Positions 55,552-64,000 of a DNA stretch of 64,000 bases are shown one piece after another (position 1 is the first letter of the stretch; each line of letters starts with the position of its first letter). The translations under genes were made by a program, and so were the position numbers. The notes beneath the pieces are model-generated. The model searched no databases and was not told where the DNA came from. It worked only from the letters and a program-made list of their open reading frames with translations. The DNA lies in assembly GCA_016704345.1 (NCBI GenBank), contig JADJAH010000019.1:62001-126000 (forward strand), in the 5' to 3' direction. This stretch comes from Ignavibacteria bacterium (lineage in GTDB: Bacteria; Bacteroidota; Ignavibacteria; Tepidaquicellales; Tepidaquicellaceae).

Positions 55552-55582
55552 TTGATAATGCATAGTTTGATTGCTAAGTTTG
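55552..55582 (+). promoter_or_regulatory. Candidate promoter of comEC: TTGATA-17-TAAGTTTG
   Basis: TTGATA at 55552-55557, 17 bp, TAAGTTTG at 55575-55582, 16 bp before the comEC ATG. Confidence 0.6.
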
Positions 55583-55598
55583 GGAGCGTAAAATCTAA

Positions 55599-58019
55599 AT
55601 GAAATACTTATCAACAATGCCGGCAATTAAGTATTCAATTATTCTATCGCTTGGAATAATTGCAGGCAGCTCGTTTCCGCTGAACAAGACTTACCTTGTT
55701 CTTTCAATGGGGACTTGTATTCTGAGTCTGTTAATATATTATCGCAGACATTCAGTAAGATTTATTTTGGTCTGTACCCTGATATTCATGACCGGATTTA
55801 CGAAGTCAAACATAGACTTCTTTGTAATTTCTCCTCAATCTATTGCCTTTCTTGAAGAAACATCAAAGAACGAAACTGTCATTCTGCAAGGTGTAGTAAA
55901 CGATATTCCTGATCATGACAGCGCGCGAATAAGATTCACAATAAATTCGAAACTCATTCTTGCCAAAGATACGATCATTACAGAAGGTGAAATACTTGTT
56001 ACTGTAGTAAGATCAAAGCACGACACAGCAGAGATAAGAATTATGCCGGGTGATCTATTATCTTTACGAGGGACCCTCTTTGAGCCTGCAGGGAGCAGGA
56101 ATGACGGCGAGTTCGATTATCGCAAGTATCTCTTCAATAAAGGAATTTTCAAGATGTTACGGGTTCACGGATTCTCTAATGTCAGAAAACTTTCTCATGA
56201 GAATTTAGATTTTCTTATGCAGGAGATAATTTATCCTTCAAAAACTTATTCAATAGAATGCATTGAAAAGCAAATCAGCGGGGATGAATCACAATTTCTA
56301 AAGGGATTGGTAACGGGTGACAGATCTGATATCAGCGATGAAGTTCGTCAGGCTTTCATGGATGCCGGAGTATCTCACTTGATTGCCGTTTCAGGTCTTA
56401 ATGTTGCCTATCTGGTATTATCACTAACATTGCTCTGCTCCATTTTCAGATTGCATTTGTCAATCACACTCGCAGTAGTAATTTTCTTTCTGATATTTTA
56501 TTGCATGTTAACAGGCAACACAGCATCCATAGTCAGAGCTTCACTAATGGGAGGTTTGATTCTTATCTCGTCAAGGATTCAAAGGAAACCTCAGTTCTAT
56601 AATATACTCGGAATATCTGCGTGCATTATTCTGATCTTTGATTCGAGACAATTGTTCGATGCAGGTTTTATTCTCTCATTCACTGCAACAATCTCTATGG
56701 TTTGGATATATGAAAAAATTGATAGGCACTTTGTGTCAAACATCAGTTTTACAGGAGCTGCAGTTTCACAATTGAAGAGGAACTTCCTGATTGCTTTCTT
56801 TACAACACTTGCAGCACAGATAGGAACGCTTCCTGTTACTGCAATTTACTTTGGAAAGATCTCAATCATTTCTCTGGCTGTAAACATTGTTGCAGTGCCT
56901 CTTGCAAATTTATCTCTTGCTATCGGCTTTATGCAGATTGCATTATCATTATTTTCTGAAACATTAGCCTCACTCACTGCAGAAACGAACAATGTATTGC
57001 TTTCACTTCAACTTCATATAATCAAATTATCTGCCGGCTTACCGGGTTCATCGTTTTACATTAAGGAAATTGATTTTATACAGATGACAGTGATTTACTT
57101 CTGCATAATTGCTGTAGCAACATCAGTCAATCTCCGTGCATTTTTATTGAGATCATTCCTGAGTCTTTTGCTTTTAATATTCCTGTTTTCAGGAATTTTA
57201 ACGGACAGACATGTACTTAAGATAACCGCGCTGGATGTAGGTCAGGGAGATTGCATTGTCATTCAAACGCCGGATGATAAATGCATCGTAGTCGATTGCG
57301 GAAATTCAATCAACGGATTCGACAGCGGAGAAAAAACTCTAGCTCCATTCTTAAGGAGAAAAGGAATAAGCACTGTTGACATTCTGATTCTTACACACAA
57401 TCACGCCGACCATATTGGTGGCGGTAAATACTTAACAGACAACTTTGAGATTCGGCAGATCATCTACTCTGCTAACGGAAAGAATGGAAGTATGGCGGCG
57501 GAACTCTTGGACAATGCCCGGGACAAGAATACATCGCTTCATGAAGCACGCTTTGGAGATATGATAGACGGATGTAAAGACTTGAGATTGTATTTTCTGT
57601 TTCCAGATCTCGATCATACATCACCTGTCAATTCCGAAATGTATAATAATCTTAATAATTCTTCTGTTGTATTTTTACTTAAGTACAGAGAAACAGAAAT
57701 TCTATTCACAGGAGATATTGAAGAAGAAGCAGAAAAATATATTGCTAAAAAGTACGGAACTTTTCTCGGGGCAGATATTCTAAAGTCAGCGCATCATGGA
57801 AGCAATACATCTTCAACTTCTGAACTCCTCTCACACACAAATCCCGAATCTGTAATCATCTCATGCGGAAAGAACAACAAGTTTGGACATCCCTCGGGGG
57901 AAGTCTTGAACAGACTTAAATTCATTGGCTCTGACATCTTCAGAACTGACAAGAATGGCGGCTTCACTCTAAGATCAGACGGTTACAATATAGAGATCGA
58001 AGAGTCATATTACAGGTAG
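55599..58019 (+). CDS. comEC: DNA internalization competence protein ComEC/Rec2
   Basis: Membrane channel and nuclease-like protein for uptake of single-stranded DNA. The 806 residues have N-terminal membrane helices and a DUF4131-type region, the competence domain with LKGLVTGDRSDISDEVRQAFMDAGVSHLIAVSGLN (about 235-270) and about eight helices, and a C-terminal metallo-beta-lactamase domain (from about 530): LDVGQGDCIVIQTP, LILTHNHADHIGGG and SAHHGSNTS. No other competence gene is in the window, but the strain probably is or was competent. Confidence 0.95.
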   Translation: MKYLSTMPAIKYSIILSLGIIAGSSFPLNKTYLVLSMGTCILSLLIYYRRHSVRFILVCTLIFMTGFTKSNIDFFVISPQSIAFLEETSKNETVILQGVVNDIPDHDSARIRFTINSKLILAKDTIITEGEILVTVVRSKHDTAEIRIMPGDLLSLRGTLFEPAGSRNDGEFDYRKYLFNKGIFKMLRVHGFSNVRKLSHENLDFLMQEIIYPSKTYSIECIEKQISGDESQFLKGLVTGDRSDISDEVRQAFMDAGVSHLIAVSGLNVAYLVLSLTLLCSIFRLHLSITLAVVIFFLIFYCMLTGNTASIVRASLMGGLILISSRIQRKPQFYNILGISACIILIFDSRQLFDAGFILSFTATISMVWIYEKIDRHFVSNISFTGAAVSQLKRNFLIAFFTTLAAQIGTLPVTAIYFGKISIISLAVNIVAVPLANLSLAIGFMQIALSLFSETLASLTAETNNVLLSLQLHIIKLSAGLPGSSFYIKEIDFIQMTVIYFCIIAVATSVNLRAFLLRSFLSLLLLIFLFSGILTDRHVLKITALDVGQGDCIVIQTPDDKCIVVDCGNSINGFDSGEKTLAPFLRRKGISTVDILILTHNHADHIGGGKYLTDNFEIRQIIYSANGKNGSMAAELLDNARDKNTSLHEARFGDMIDGCKDLRLYFLFPDLDHTSPVNSEMYNNLNNSSVVFLLKYRETEILFTGDIEEEAEKYIAKKYGTFLGADILKSAHHGSNTSSTSELLSHTNPESVIISCGKNNKFGHPSGEVLNRLKFIGSDIFRTDKNGGFTLRSDGYNIEIEESYYR

Positions 58020-58023
58020 CGAA

Positions 58024-59801
58024 TCAGAATTTCACCTTTACTTCATATAAGGCTTTGCCTCTTCCCGCAAGAAAAGTTGCTAGATTAAGACCCCTGTCAT
58101 AATTGATCCTGCCGATAGAGTTATAAGTTTTTCCCAATGATATGTTGTCAACAAATACTTCATATACATTATCATTGTAAGATTCTGCCGTCCTGGTAGT
58201 TGCCGTAAAGAACAGCTTGTTGTTGACTGAGTAAAACATATTGTAAATTCCTGTAAAAAATTTTGAACCTTCCGTTACAACGCTTGGGAAATCAAGCTTC
58301 TTGCCATTAATATAAATTACGCTGTAATATTGATTGTCGGTGATCGTCTCTTCGGTTACAAAAGCGTAATCACCGTTTTGTGAATACACTAAAGCCCGGG
58401 AAGAATCCCCTTCAGTCTGATATACGAGGAAACTGAAATCTCCGATTTTTTATTGTCAATAATCAGATCAACGCTTGAGTTGTAAATGCCGGAAGAAGTA
58501 TCGCTAGTCATACCGAGAAAGTAGATCTTTTCATCCGGTGTAAAGTCATAGCCATATATATCATCATAGCTTTCTGAGTTGACCTTTTTTGCCGTATTAT
58601 TTTCGAACAGATAAATATCACTCTTCGTTATTTTGTGATCAGATTGAGCCGCATATAAAAACTTCCCATTAGTGCCGTAAACAAACGGCCTCACATTGTA
58701 CCCCAGAAAATATTCCTTACCACCTTTGACAAAATAGGATGATGAGCTATAATACTGTTCAGATGTTTCATTCATTTGTTTTATGTCTCTCCATTCGAGG
58801 TACGACACATTGCCTTCAGGCGAGACATTGACATTAAAAATTCCGGACACAATACCGGTTGCTTTGTTATTCAGATCAAGCTTCTTATCATTTTTCACGA
58901 TGTATGAGTCATATTCATATTCACCAACTGAATCAGATGCAACGTAATAAATAGAACCGGATCTGTCGAAATACAATGGTGCATATACGTAGTCAAATTT
59001 TTGATATTTCTTATCTCCTCTTACAACAAAGAATCCTTTTGGTGAGCTATACAATCCCCCGTTATCTTTTGCAATAAAACAGATGTCACCATTGGAATCA
59101 TATGCGATGCTCGAATTGTCTATATCGCTAAAAGGAGTCGCTTTGACTGCATCTCCAATGATCAGATATGCCTTGTTGTTCCTGACTGCTGTGTAAATTC
59201 TGTCTCCGTTTTTATCAAGAGTATATTCTTCTTCGTGTACATAATCATCACCTTCCTCTCCTGTTCCCCGTTCAAATCTAAATGCTGCCCTGAGTTCATC
59301 ATACGGCTCTGATCTTGTCAGTCCCTCATCATCAGAATATTTTGCAAGATAGTACTTCTCAGCATCTTTAATTATTACTGTCAGCACATCATCCTTGTTA
59401 ATATATGAACTTGTCCAATCAATGTATTCTGTTGTAAGAATGTTCTTACCTTCCACAATCAGGGTTGTACTTGCTTTGCGATTCGAATCATAATAATTTT
59501 CTCCGATAGCTGCGTATTTACTGTTTGAGAAAAACTTGATCTGCTCTGAGATTACGTAGCTGAATGCCTGAGAGACAGAATTGCGCGAATGAACTTCACT
59601 CGCAGTCCTGTCATTATTCCAAACAACATAACAATAGTTGCGCATCTCCGGCGCCATTTTAAAATCATTAACATCAACATTCCCGGGGACAGTAAAATCC
59701 GAAATCTTTGTCTCTTGAATTTCCTGGGAATAAATTTCTGCAGTTACCAATATAAATATAAATGCAAAAAGAACTTTGAAAACAGATTTCATTTTATTCA
59801 T
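58024..59801 (-). CDS. Secreted repeat protein of unknown function, frame interrupted
   Basis: The main frame (58389-59801) has a signal peptide (FKVLFAFIFILVTAEIYSQE) and repeated short beta-type units in which Tyr/Ser/Asp-rich strands alternate with V-x-D/N-K turns, suggestive of a PD40/WD-like propeller. The second frame (58024-58389) continues the same repeats. Adding one T to the six-T run at 58446-58451 (plus strand) joins them through VYQTEGDSSRALVYSQNGDYAFV into 592 residues. No T9SS sorting domain is seen. Function unknown. Confidence 0.72.
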
Positions 59802-59828
59802 TATTAAAAATGGTTTTGAGAATTAGAG

Positions 59829-60431
59829 TTATTTAAATTTGAAATGTCTTTCAACATTCATTGCTTGATCAAGTTTTTCGAAGTAATCTTCTTTCCCTAT
59901 TTCAATTGCCCCGAGTGATTTAAAATGCGGAGTGATCATTTGTATATCGAAGAGAAGAAAATTATTTCTTTTCAGAATCTCGAAAAGTTTAACAACACAT
60001 ACTTTTGATGCATTGTTTTCCTTATAAAACATTGATTCTCCGAAGAAGGCACCCCGAAATGCAATTCCATAAAGCCCTCCGGCAAGTTTACCATCTTTCC
60101 ATGCTTCAACAGAATGACCAAATCCCTTTTGGTGAAGTTCACTGAATGCACTAATAATTAGTTCATTGATCCATGTAAATTCCCTTTCAGCGCAATGCCG
60201 GATCACTGTTTCAAAATCTGAATTATGTCTTATCTCAAAAATGTCTTTGCTTATAACCTGCCTTAATGACCGTGGAATTTTCAGATTGTCCTCATCAAGC
60301 TCAACTGGAATTATCGCCCGGGGATCAGCTTCATACCAGCTTATGCTGCCATTCTCATTACCCATAGGGAAAATTCCTTCCAAATACCCGACGAGTACCT
60401 GTTCCCAATCAAGAGAAAAATATTCCTGCAA
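59829..60431 (-). CDS. aat: Leucyl/phenylalanyl-tRNA-protein transferase
   Basis: Adds Leu or Phe to proteins with N-terminal Arg or Lys, marking them for ClpAP. The 200 residues contain YLEGIFPMGNENGSISWYEADPRAIIP, GHSVEAWKDGKLAGGLYGIAFRGAFFGESMF and LFDIQMITPHFKSLGAIEI, all family signatures. No ClpA/ClpS gene is nearby. Transcribed away from the umuDC cassette. Confidence 0.93.
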   Translation of the reverse strand: MQEYFSLDWEQVLVGYLEGIFPMGNENGSISWYEADPRAIIPVELDEDNLKIPRSLRQVISKDIFEIRHNSDFETVIRHCAEREFTWINELIISAFSELHQKGFGHSVEAWKDGKLAGGLYGIAFRGAFFGESMFYKENNASKVCVVKLFEILKRNNFLLFDIQMITPHFKSLGAIEIGKEDYFEKLDQAMNVERHFKFK

Positions 60432-60535
60432 ATTACAGAACTGAATGATTTGTCTTGCATAATATGATAACAGCTGAATAAAGTCGGATCGAATTCATGC
60501 TTCCAAGAATCATTATATTGTAGCTCTTTACTATT

Positions 60536-60563
60536 TTGATTAATTTGATGCAAAGATAATCAA
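60536..60563 (+). promoter_or_regulatory. Inverted repeat upstream of umuD, possible operator
   Basis: TTGATTA (60536-60542) and TAATCAA (60557-60563), 7 bp arms separated by 14 bp, ending 2 bp before the umuD ATG. Possibly a LexA-type or other repressor site; no established SOS box for this group could be matched by eye. Confidence 0.35.
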
Positions 60564-60565
60564 CT

Positions 60566-60991
60566 ATGCCTGAAGGGAAACTAGAATTTTTCAAGCCTTC
60601 ATTAAATACCAAGATGAAGCTTAAATATGTGGAAAGCCTAATTCATGCAGGATTTCCTTCTCCTGCATTCGATTATCTTGAGAAGGAACTTGATCTGAAT
60701 GAATATCTGATAAAGCATCCTTCATCAACATTCTTAGCCAAAGTAACAGGTGATTCTATGATCAAGGCTAATCTGAAAGATGGAGATTTGCTGATTATAG
60801 ATAAAGCAAAAGAGCCGAAGACTGGCGATACTGTTGTTGCCGTTGTTGAAGGCGAGTTTACTGTGAAGAAGCTTCGCATTGAGAAAGGAAGATACTATCT
60901 CGTTCCCGAGAATGACAATTACAAGCCTATCGAAGTTACAAATGATACAGAGATATGGGGAGTAGTAATCAAAGCCATTATAAGTTTGTGA
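60566..60991 (+). CDS. umuD: UmuD-like S24 self-cleaving peptidase subunit
   Basis: Accessory subunit of DNA polymerase V. The 141 residues match UmuD: cleavage site Ala28-Gly29 in LIHAGFPSPA, nucleophile Ser64 in TGDSMI and Lys101 in GEFTVKKL, 37 residues apart as in E. coli. RecA-stimulated self-cleavage would give UmuD'. The stop overlaps the umuC GTG start (GTGA), a coupled umuDC pair. Confidence 0.94.
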   Translation: MPEGKLEFFKPSLNTKMKLKYVESLIHAGFPSPAFDYLEKELDLNEYLIKHPSSTFLAKVTGDSMIKANLKDGDLLIIDKAKEPKTGDTVVAVVEGEFTVKKLRIEKGRYYLVPENDNYKPIEVTNDTEIWGVVIKAIISL

Positions 60992-62259
60992 AGAATATTT
61001 TTGCACTTGTTGACTGTAACAACTTTTACGCTTCATGCGAAAGAGTGTTCAATCCAAAGCTTAAAAGTAAACCCGTCGTTGTGTTGAGCAATAATGACGG
61101 ATGCATAGTTGCGCGCAGTGATGAAGCAAAAGCACTCGGGATCAAAATGGGTGTTCCTTTCTTTAAAATTAAAGACATAATCAAGAAGAACAATGTTGCT
61201 TACTTTTCTTCAAACTATGCATTGTATGCTGACATGTCGCAGCGGGTCATGGATACACTTTCAAAATACACTCCCGGAATCGAAGTGTATTCTATAGATG
61301 AAGCATTCGTATCGTTGCAGGCATTGACAAAGGAAGATCTTACATCATACTGCAAAAAGATACGGGATGAGATATACAGGAACACCGGTCTGCCGGTTTC
61401 TATCGGCATTGCAGAGACAAAGACACTCTCAAAAATTGCCAATGAGTTCTGCAAAAAGAATGCAGTGCTGAATGGAGTATTTGACATGACACAATTTAAG
61501 GACAAGAGTAAACTTCTCTCCAGAGTTCCTGTAATTGATGTTTGGGGAATTGGAAAAGCTCTTGGAAAACACTTCATGTCGATTGGTGTATTTAGCGCAA
61601 AAGACTTTGCCTCTGTTGATCCTTGCGTGATCAGGAAAAAAATGGGTGTGGTTGGTATAAGGACCCAGATGGAGCTTAACGGAATTTCATGCATTGATCT
61701 TGATGAGATAAAGCATCCCAAAAAAGAGATAATTTCATCAAGATCTTTCGGCAAATATGTTACAGACATAAATGAACTTGAGGAAGCAGTTTCTCAATAT
61801 ACCTGCAGAGCGCTCGAAAAGCTGAGGATGCAAAGGTCTCTGGCAAATTTTATTTATGTATTTATTCAGACCAATCATCATAAGTTGAGTGACACTCAGC
61901 ATGCCGAAGGAAGGTTTGCTGCATTGCCCAATTCATCTTCATTTACACCCGACTTTATCCAAACAGCAAAACAATTGTTGAGGAAAATTTACAAGCCGGG
62001 AATTAAGTATATCAAAGCCGGAGTGATGCTTTCCGGTATTGTTCCCGATGATTCTCTTCAGTTATGTATCGATGACTCTAAGGATCATTCACGCAGAAGA
62101 TCTCTTATGAACTCAATTGATATTATCAATAAAGACATCGGAAGAGATACGGTTAGATTTGCTTCATCAGGTATAAATCAGAACTGGCAAATGAAAATGT
62201 CGTTTCGTTCAAGAAGATATACAACAAACTGGTCTGAATTAATGACCGTTAAAATTTAA
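60988..62259 (+). CDS. umuC: Translesion DNA polymerase V subunit UmuC
   Basis: Y-family error-prone polymerase. I chose the GTG at 60988 (overlapping the umuD TGA) because FALVDCNNFYASCERVFNP then begins at the N-terminus; the ATG at 60955 adds 11 residues read from inside umuD. 423 residues. Active-site acidic residues are Asp in VDCNNFY and Asp-Glu in YSIDEAFV; DUF4113 follows at the C-terminus (DIINKDIGRDTVRFAS). Works with UmuD' at lesions. Confidence 0.95.
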   Translation: MKNIFALVDCNNFYASCERVFNPKLKSKPVVVLSNNDGCIVARSDEAKALGIKMGVPFFKIKDIIKKNNVAYFSSNYALYADMSQRVMDTLSKYTPGIEVYSIDEAFVSLQALTKEDLTSYCKKIRDEIYRNTGLPVSIGIAETKTLSKIANEFCKKNAVLNGVFDMTQFKDKSKLLSRVPVIDVWGIGKALGKHFMSIGVFSAKDFASVDPCVIRKKMGVVGIRTQMELNGISCIDLDEIKHPKKEIISSRSFGKYVTDINELEEAVSQYTCRALEKLRMQRSLANFIYVFIQTNHHKLSDTQHAEGRFAALPNSSSFTPDFIQTAKQLLRKIYKPGIKYIKAGVMLSGIVPDDSLQLCIDDSKDHSRRRSLMNSIDIINKDIGRDTVRFASSGINQNWQMKMSFRSRRYTTNWSELMTVKI

Positions 62260-62268
62260 ATCAGAGTA

Positions 62269-62913
62269 ATGTGCGGAAGATATGAAAACGCATCGAGCAA
62301 TGAGGAACTGCAGGAAATATTTTCCAAATATGCAGGCACACTTGATATAGCATACGACATCGAAGACATTTTGAAAGAGCAGAATATCGCACCGACCAAT
62401 TTCGTTAAGGTAATAGTTCTTGAAGACAATGTGTTTAAGCTAAAGGTTATGAAATGGGGAATACGCTCAAAGATATTCGACCCTTCACGTTTGCCAAAAG
62501 GACTTGATCCAAATATTGAGAAAGACATTTTCAACAGCAAGATCGAGACACTCAGCAAATCCGCACGCTGGAAGAAATTCTTCAGCAGTTCGAGATGTCT
62601 GTTTCCGATGACAGCGTTTTACGAATGGATACCGGGTGACGGGAAAAAAATCCCTCAGAGGATAAATCTCAAAAAGGAAAACATTTTTTTCTCTGCGGGA
62701 ATTTATACACCGAATGATATAAAAGGGGAAGTAAGTGCATCAATTATCACATGTGAGCCCAACAAATTTATGAAGGTGGTACACAACAGAATGCCGGCAA
62801 TCATTACTCCTAAAGATGCCGACCGGTTTCTTGCCGATGAAGATGCCGCACGCCAGATCTGCGAGCCACTCGATGATTCGATCATAATGGAAATAGAGAA
62901 GGCAAATATCTGA
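62269..62913 (+). CDS. SRAP (YedK/HMCES) abasic-site crosslinking protein
   Basis: 214 residues. HMCES/YedK crosslinks to abasic sites in single-stranded DNA. Cys2 (MCGRYE) is the crosslinking residue after Met removal; Asn44 (APTNF), Glu119 (FYEWIP) and His172 (VVHNRMPAI) complete the active site. It lies 9 bp after umuC in the same direction, so it is probably damage inducible. Confidence 0.94.
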   Translation: MCGRYENASSNEELQEIFSKYAGTLDIAYDIEDILKEQNIAPTNFVKVIVLEDNVFKLKVMKWGIRSKIFDPSRLPKGLDPNIEKDIFNSKIETLSKSARWKKFFSSSRCLFPMTAFYEWIPGDGKKIPQRINLKKENIFFSAGIYTPNDIKGEVSASIITCEPNKFMKVVHNRMPAIITPKDADRFLADEDAARQICEPLDDSIIMEIEKANI

Positions 62914-63598
62914 ATGGACTTATACTTTGGCTGCAGTCAGTGGGGATATGAAAGCTGGCGCGGCAGTTTATACCCTGCCAATGCCGGCAGTTCCGACTTT
63001 CTTAGATATTACTCCCGCATGTTTAATTCTGTTGAACTCAACTCAACGTATCACAACGGAGCAGACCCTTCAGCACTTTTTAGGTGGAAGAATAAAGTGA
63101 AGCCGGGTTTTAGGTTTTGTCCAAAGGTTACAAAGACAATAAGTCATGAGAAGAAGCTGAAAAGTATCGATGAGGATTTACGTTCCTTTCTTTACGGGGT
63201 GAATGTACTTGGTGAAAATCTTGGAGTGATATTCCTTCAGCTCAATAATTATTTTGGAGAAACTGACATAGACAGGCTAAAAACTTTTCTCGGAATTATT
63301 CCTGATGAGTTTATGATCTGTTTTGAAAGAGCACAAAGCAGGAGTTGTTATTACCGACTCCATAGAATCGAGGGAATACATCAACAATATCCGTCTCACT
63401 AATCATAATGCGTTTATAAGATTCATTGCATACGGACATGAGACAGATTATTCAAGGATTGATGAATGGTTCATACAAATTGAGAGATGGAGTGAGAAGG
63501 GTCTTCCAACCGCATATTTTTTTCTCCATTTTCCTTTAGAACTTCACGATACAGGACTTGTGGAATACTTTCTTAAAAAGAGTGAGCCTTTTAAATAA
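62914..63598 (+). pseudogene. DUF72 (YecE-like) protein, interrupted by a short internal deletion
   Basis: The first frame (62914-63402) has FGCSQWGYESWRGSLYP, FNSVELNSTYH and KVTKTISHEKKL, typical of the DUF72 TIM-barrel. The second (from 63323) continues with LKEHKAGVVITDSIESREY, TNHNAFIRFIAYG and YFFLHFP. The expected FExRHxSWF segment and about ten further residues are missing at the join, where MICFE meets LKEHKAG, around TTTTGAAA at 63321-63328. The total of 685 bp is not a multiple of 3. It starts directly at the SRAP stop, so it is the last gene of the umuDC-SRAP unit. Confidence 0.78.
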
Positions 63599-63610
63599 AT
63601 TTATCTCGCT

Positions 63611-64000
63611 ATGGACAATAAGCATTGGGTAGTAAGAATTCAGGAAAGATTCGAAAAGATTATTGTATCAGTACTTATTTTAATGCTGATCATAGTAATT
63701 TCTTTTACAACTTACGATATGGGACACCGACTTTTTACAGCAATTTTCCAGAGAACTGATATGTTGTTTCAACTTGAAAAAGATGACATATACAAGATCT
63801 TTTCGGCATTCCTTTTGGTCTTAATTGGGATTGAACTTCTTCAGGCAATGAGCGTGTATCTCAAAGAAAATGCCATACATGTTGAGACTGTTCTTCTTGT
63901 TGCAATAATTGCTGTAGCCCGACACCTGATTGATGTCAACTATGAAGAGACTGATGCATTGAAACTCATTGGATTTGCATCGCTAATATTGAGTCTGACA
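63611..64000 (+). CDS. PsiE-like phosphate-starvation-inducible membrane protein (3' partial)
   Basis: 130 codons visible, open to the window edge. Membrane helices at about 17-40 (IIVSVLILMLIIVISFTTY) and 72-90 (IFSAFLLVLIGIELLQAM), then YLKENAIHVETVLLVAIIAVARHLI, which matches the PsiE family. Function of PsiE is poorly known. It lies 12 bp after the DUF72 gene. Confidence 0.85.
   Translation, partial: MDNKHWVVRIQERFEKIIVSVLILMLIIVISFTTYDMGHRLFTAIFQRTDMLFQLEKDDIYKIFSAFLLVLIGIELLQAMSVYLKENAIHVETVLLVAIIAVARHLIDVNYEETDALKLIGFASLILSLT

Noticed and set aside
61215..61769. 184-codon minus-strand open frame inside umuC
   Set aside because: Shadow of a well-supported polymerase gene.

Overview
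The window reads as a chromosome segment of a Bacteroidota/Chlorobiota-type bacterium, most likely Ignavibacteria or a close relative. I infer this from the type IX secretion genes porU-porV, proteins with T9SS C-terminal sorting domains, a ccoN-ccoO fusion oxidase, Bacteroidota-type -7 promoter boxes (TAnnTTTG), an AT-leaning composition and low gene overlap. This assignment comes from reading alone. No rRNA or tRNA gene, CRISPR array, prophage or insertion sequence was seen.

Layout. 1-4.5 kb: purL (5' cut by the window), acpP, fabF, rnc. 4.5-13 kb: a promoter-to-terminator stretch that may be a small RNA or attenuator, then porU, porV and a broken secreted M6-like protein. 13-19 kb: a GT2 glycosyltransferase facing a minus-strand operon of a degenerate amidohydrolase, prmC, dtd, a DUF2520 protein and a beta-barrel protein. 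19-25.6 kb: merR, crtI-like, YcaQ-like glycosylase, NmrA, PIG-L, marR-yceI with an operator-rich promoter, DUF6265. 25.7-31 kb: an oligopeptide ABC importer (no ATPase gene here) with an NlpC/P60 lipoprotein, heptamer tandem repeats and an SDR. 31-37 kb: a repeat-bearing 0.7 kb intergenic region, GH9 cellulase, pyruvate kinase, YpdA-like reductase. 37-49 kb: a large minus-strand respiratory operon, ccoI-ccoS-(SQR-like)-(PLP lyase)-ccoNO-ccoQ-ccoP-ccoG-ccoH-SafE, followed by its presumed Crp/Fnr regulator and a lone cNMP-binding domain protein. 49-52 kb: CIRCE-groES-groEL and msrB. 52-60 kb: lipoprotein, TIGR02757, a degenerate 3-hydroxyacyl-CoA dehydrogenase, a 44-residue membrane protein, deoA, comEC, a secreted repeat protein, aat. 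60.5-64 kb: an SOS-type cassette umuD-umuC-SRAP-DUF72, then psiE (cut by the window end).

The most interesting signals are these. (a) Two tandem TATGA-N6-TCATA-like operators, 22 bp apart, precede an almost leaderless promoter for the cbb3 operon, at positions that fit class II and class I Crp/Fnr activation. (b) A recurring promoter form, TTGAYA-17 nt-TAnnTTTG, occurs at four loci. (c) Three overlapping palindromes sit on the marR promoter. (d) Several enzymes have lost catalytic residues (SQR-like, amidohydrolase, M6-like, HADH-like). (e) The cbb3 operon contains a PLP sulfur-amino-acid lyase and an SQR-fold protein.

Eight genes are interrupted. Five of these are repaired by adding one base to an A/T homopolymer, one (ccoNO) carries two cancelling indels, and two have short internal deletions plus a frame change. 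Homopolymer undercalling in the assembly is the simplest reading, so these genes should not be taken as decayed until resequenced.
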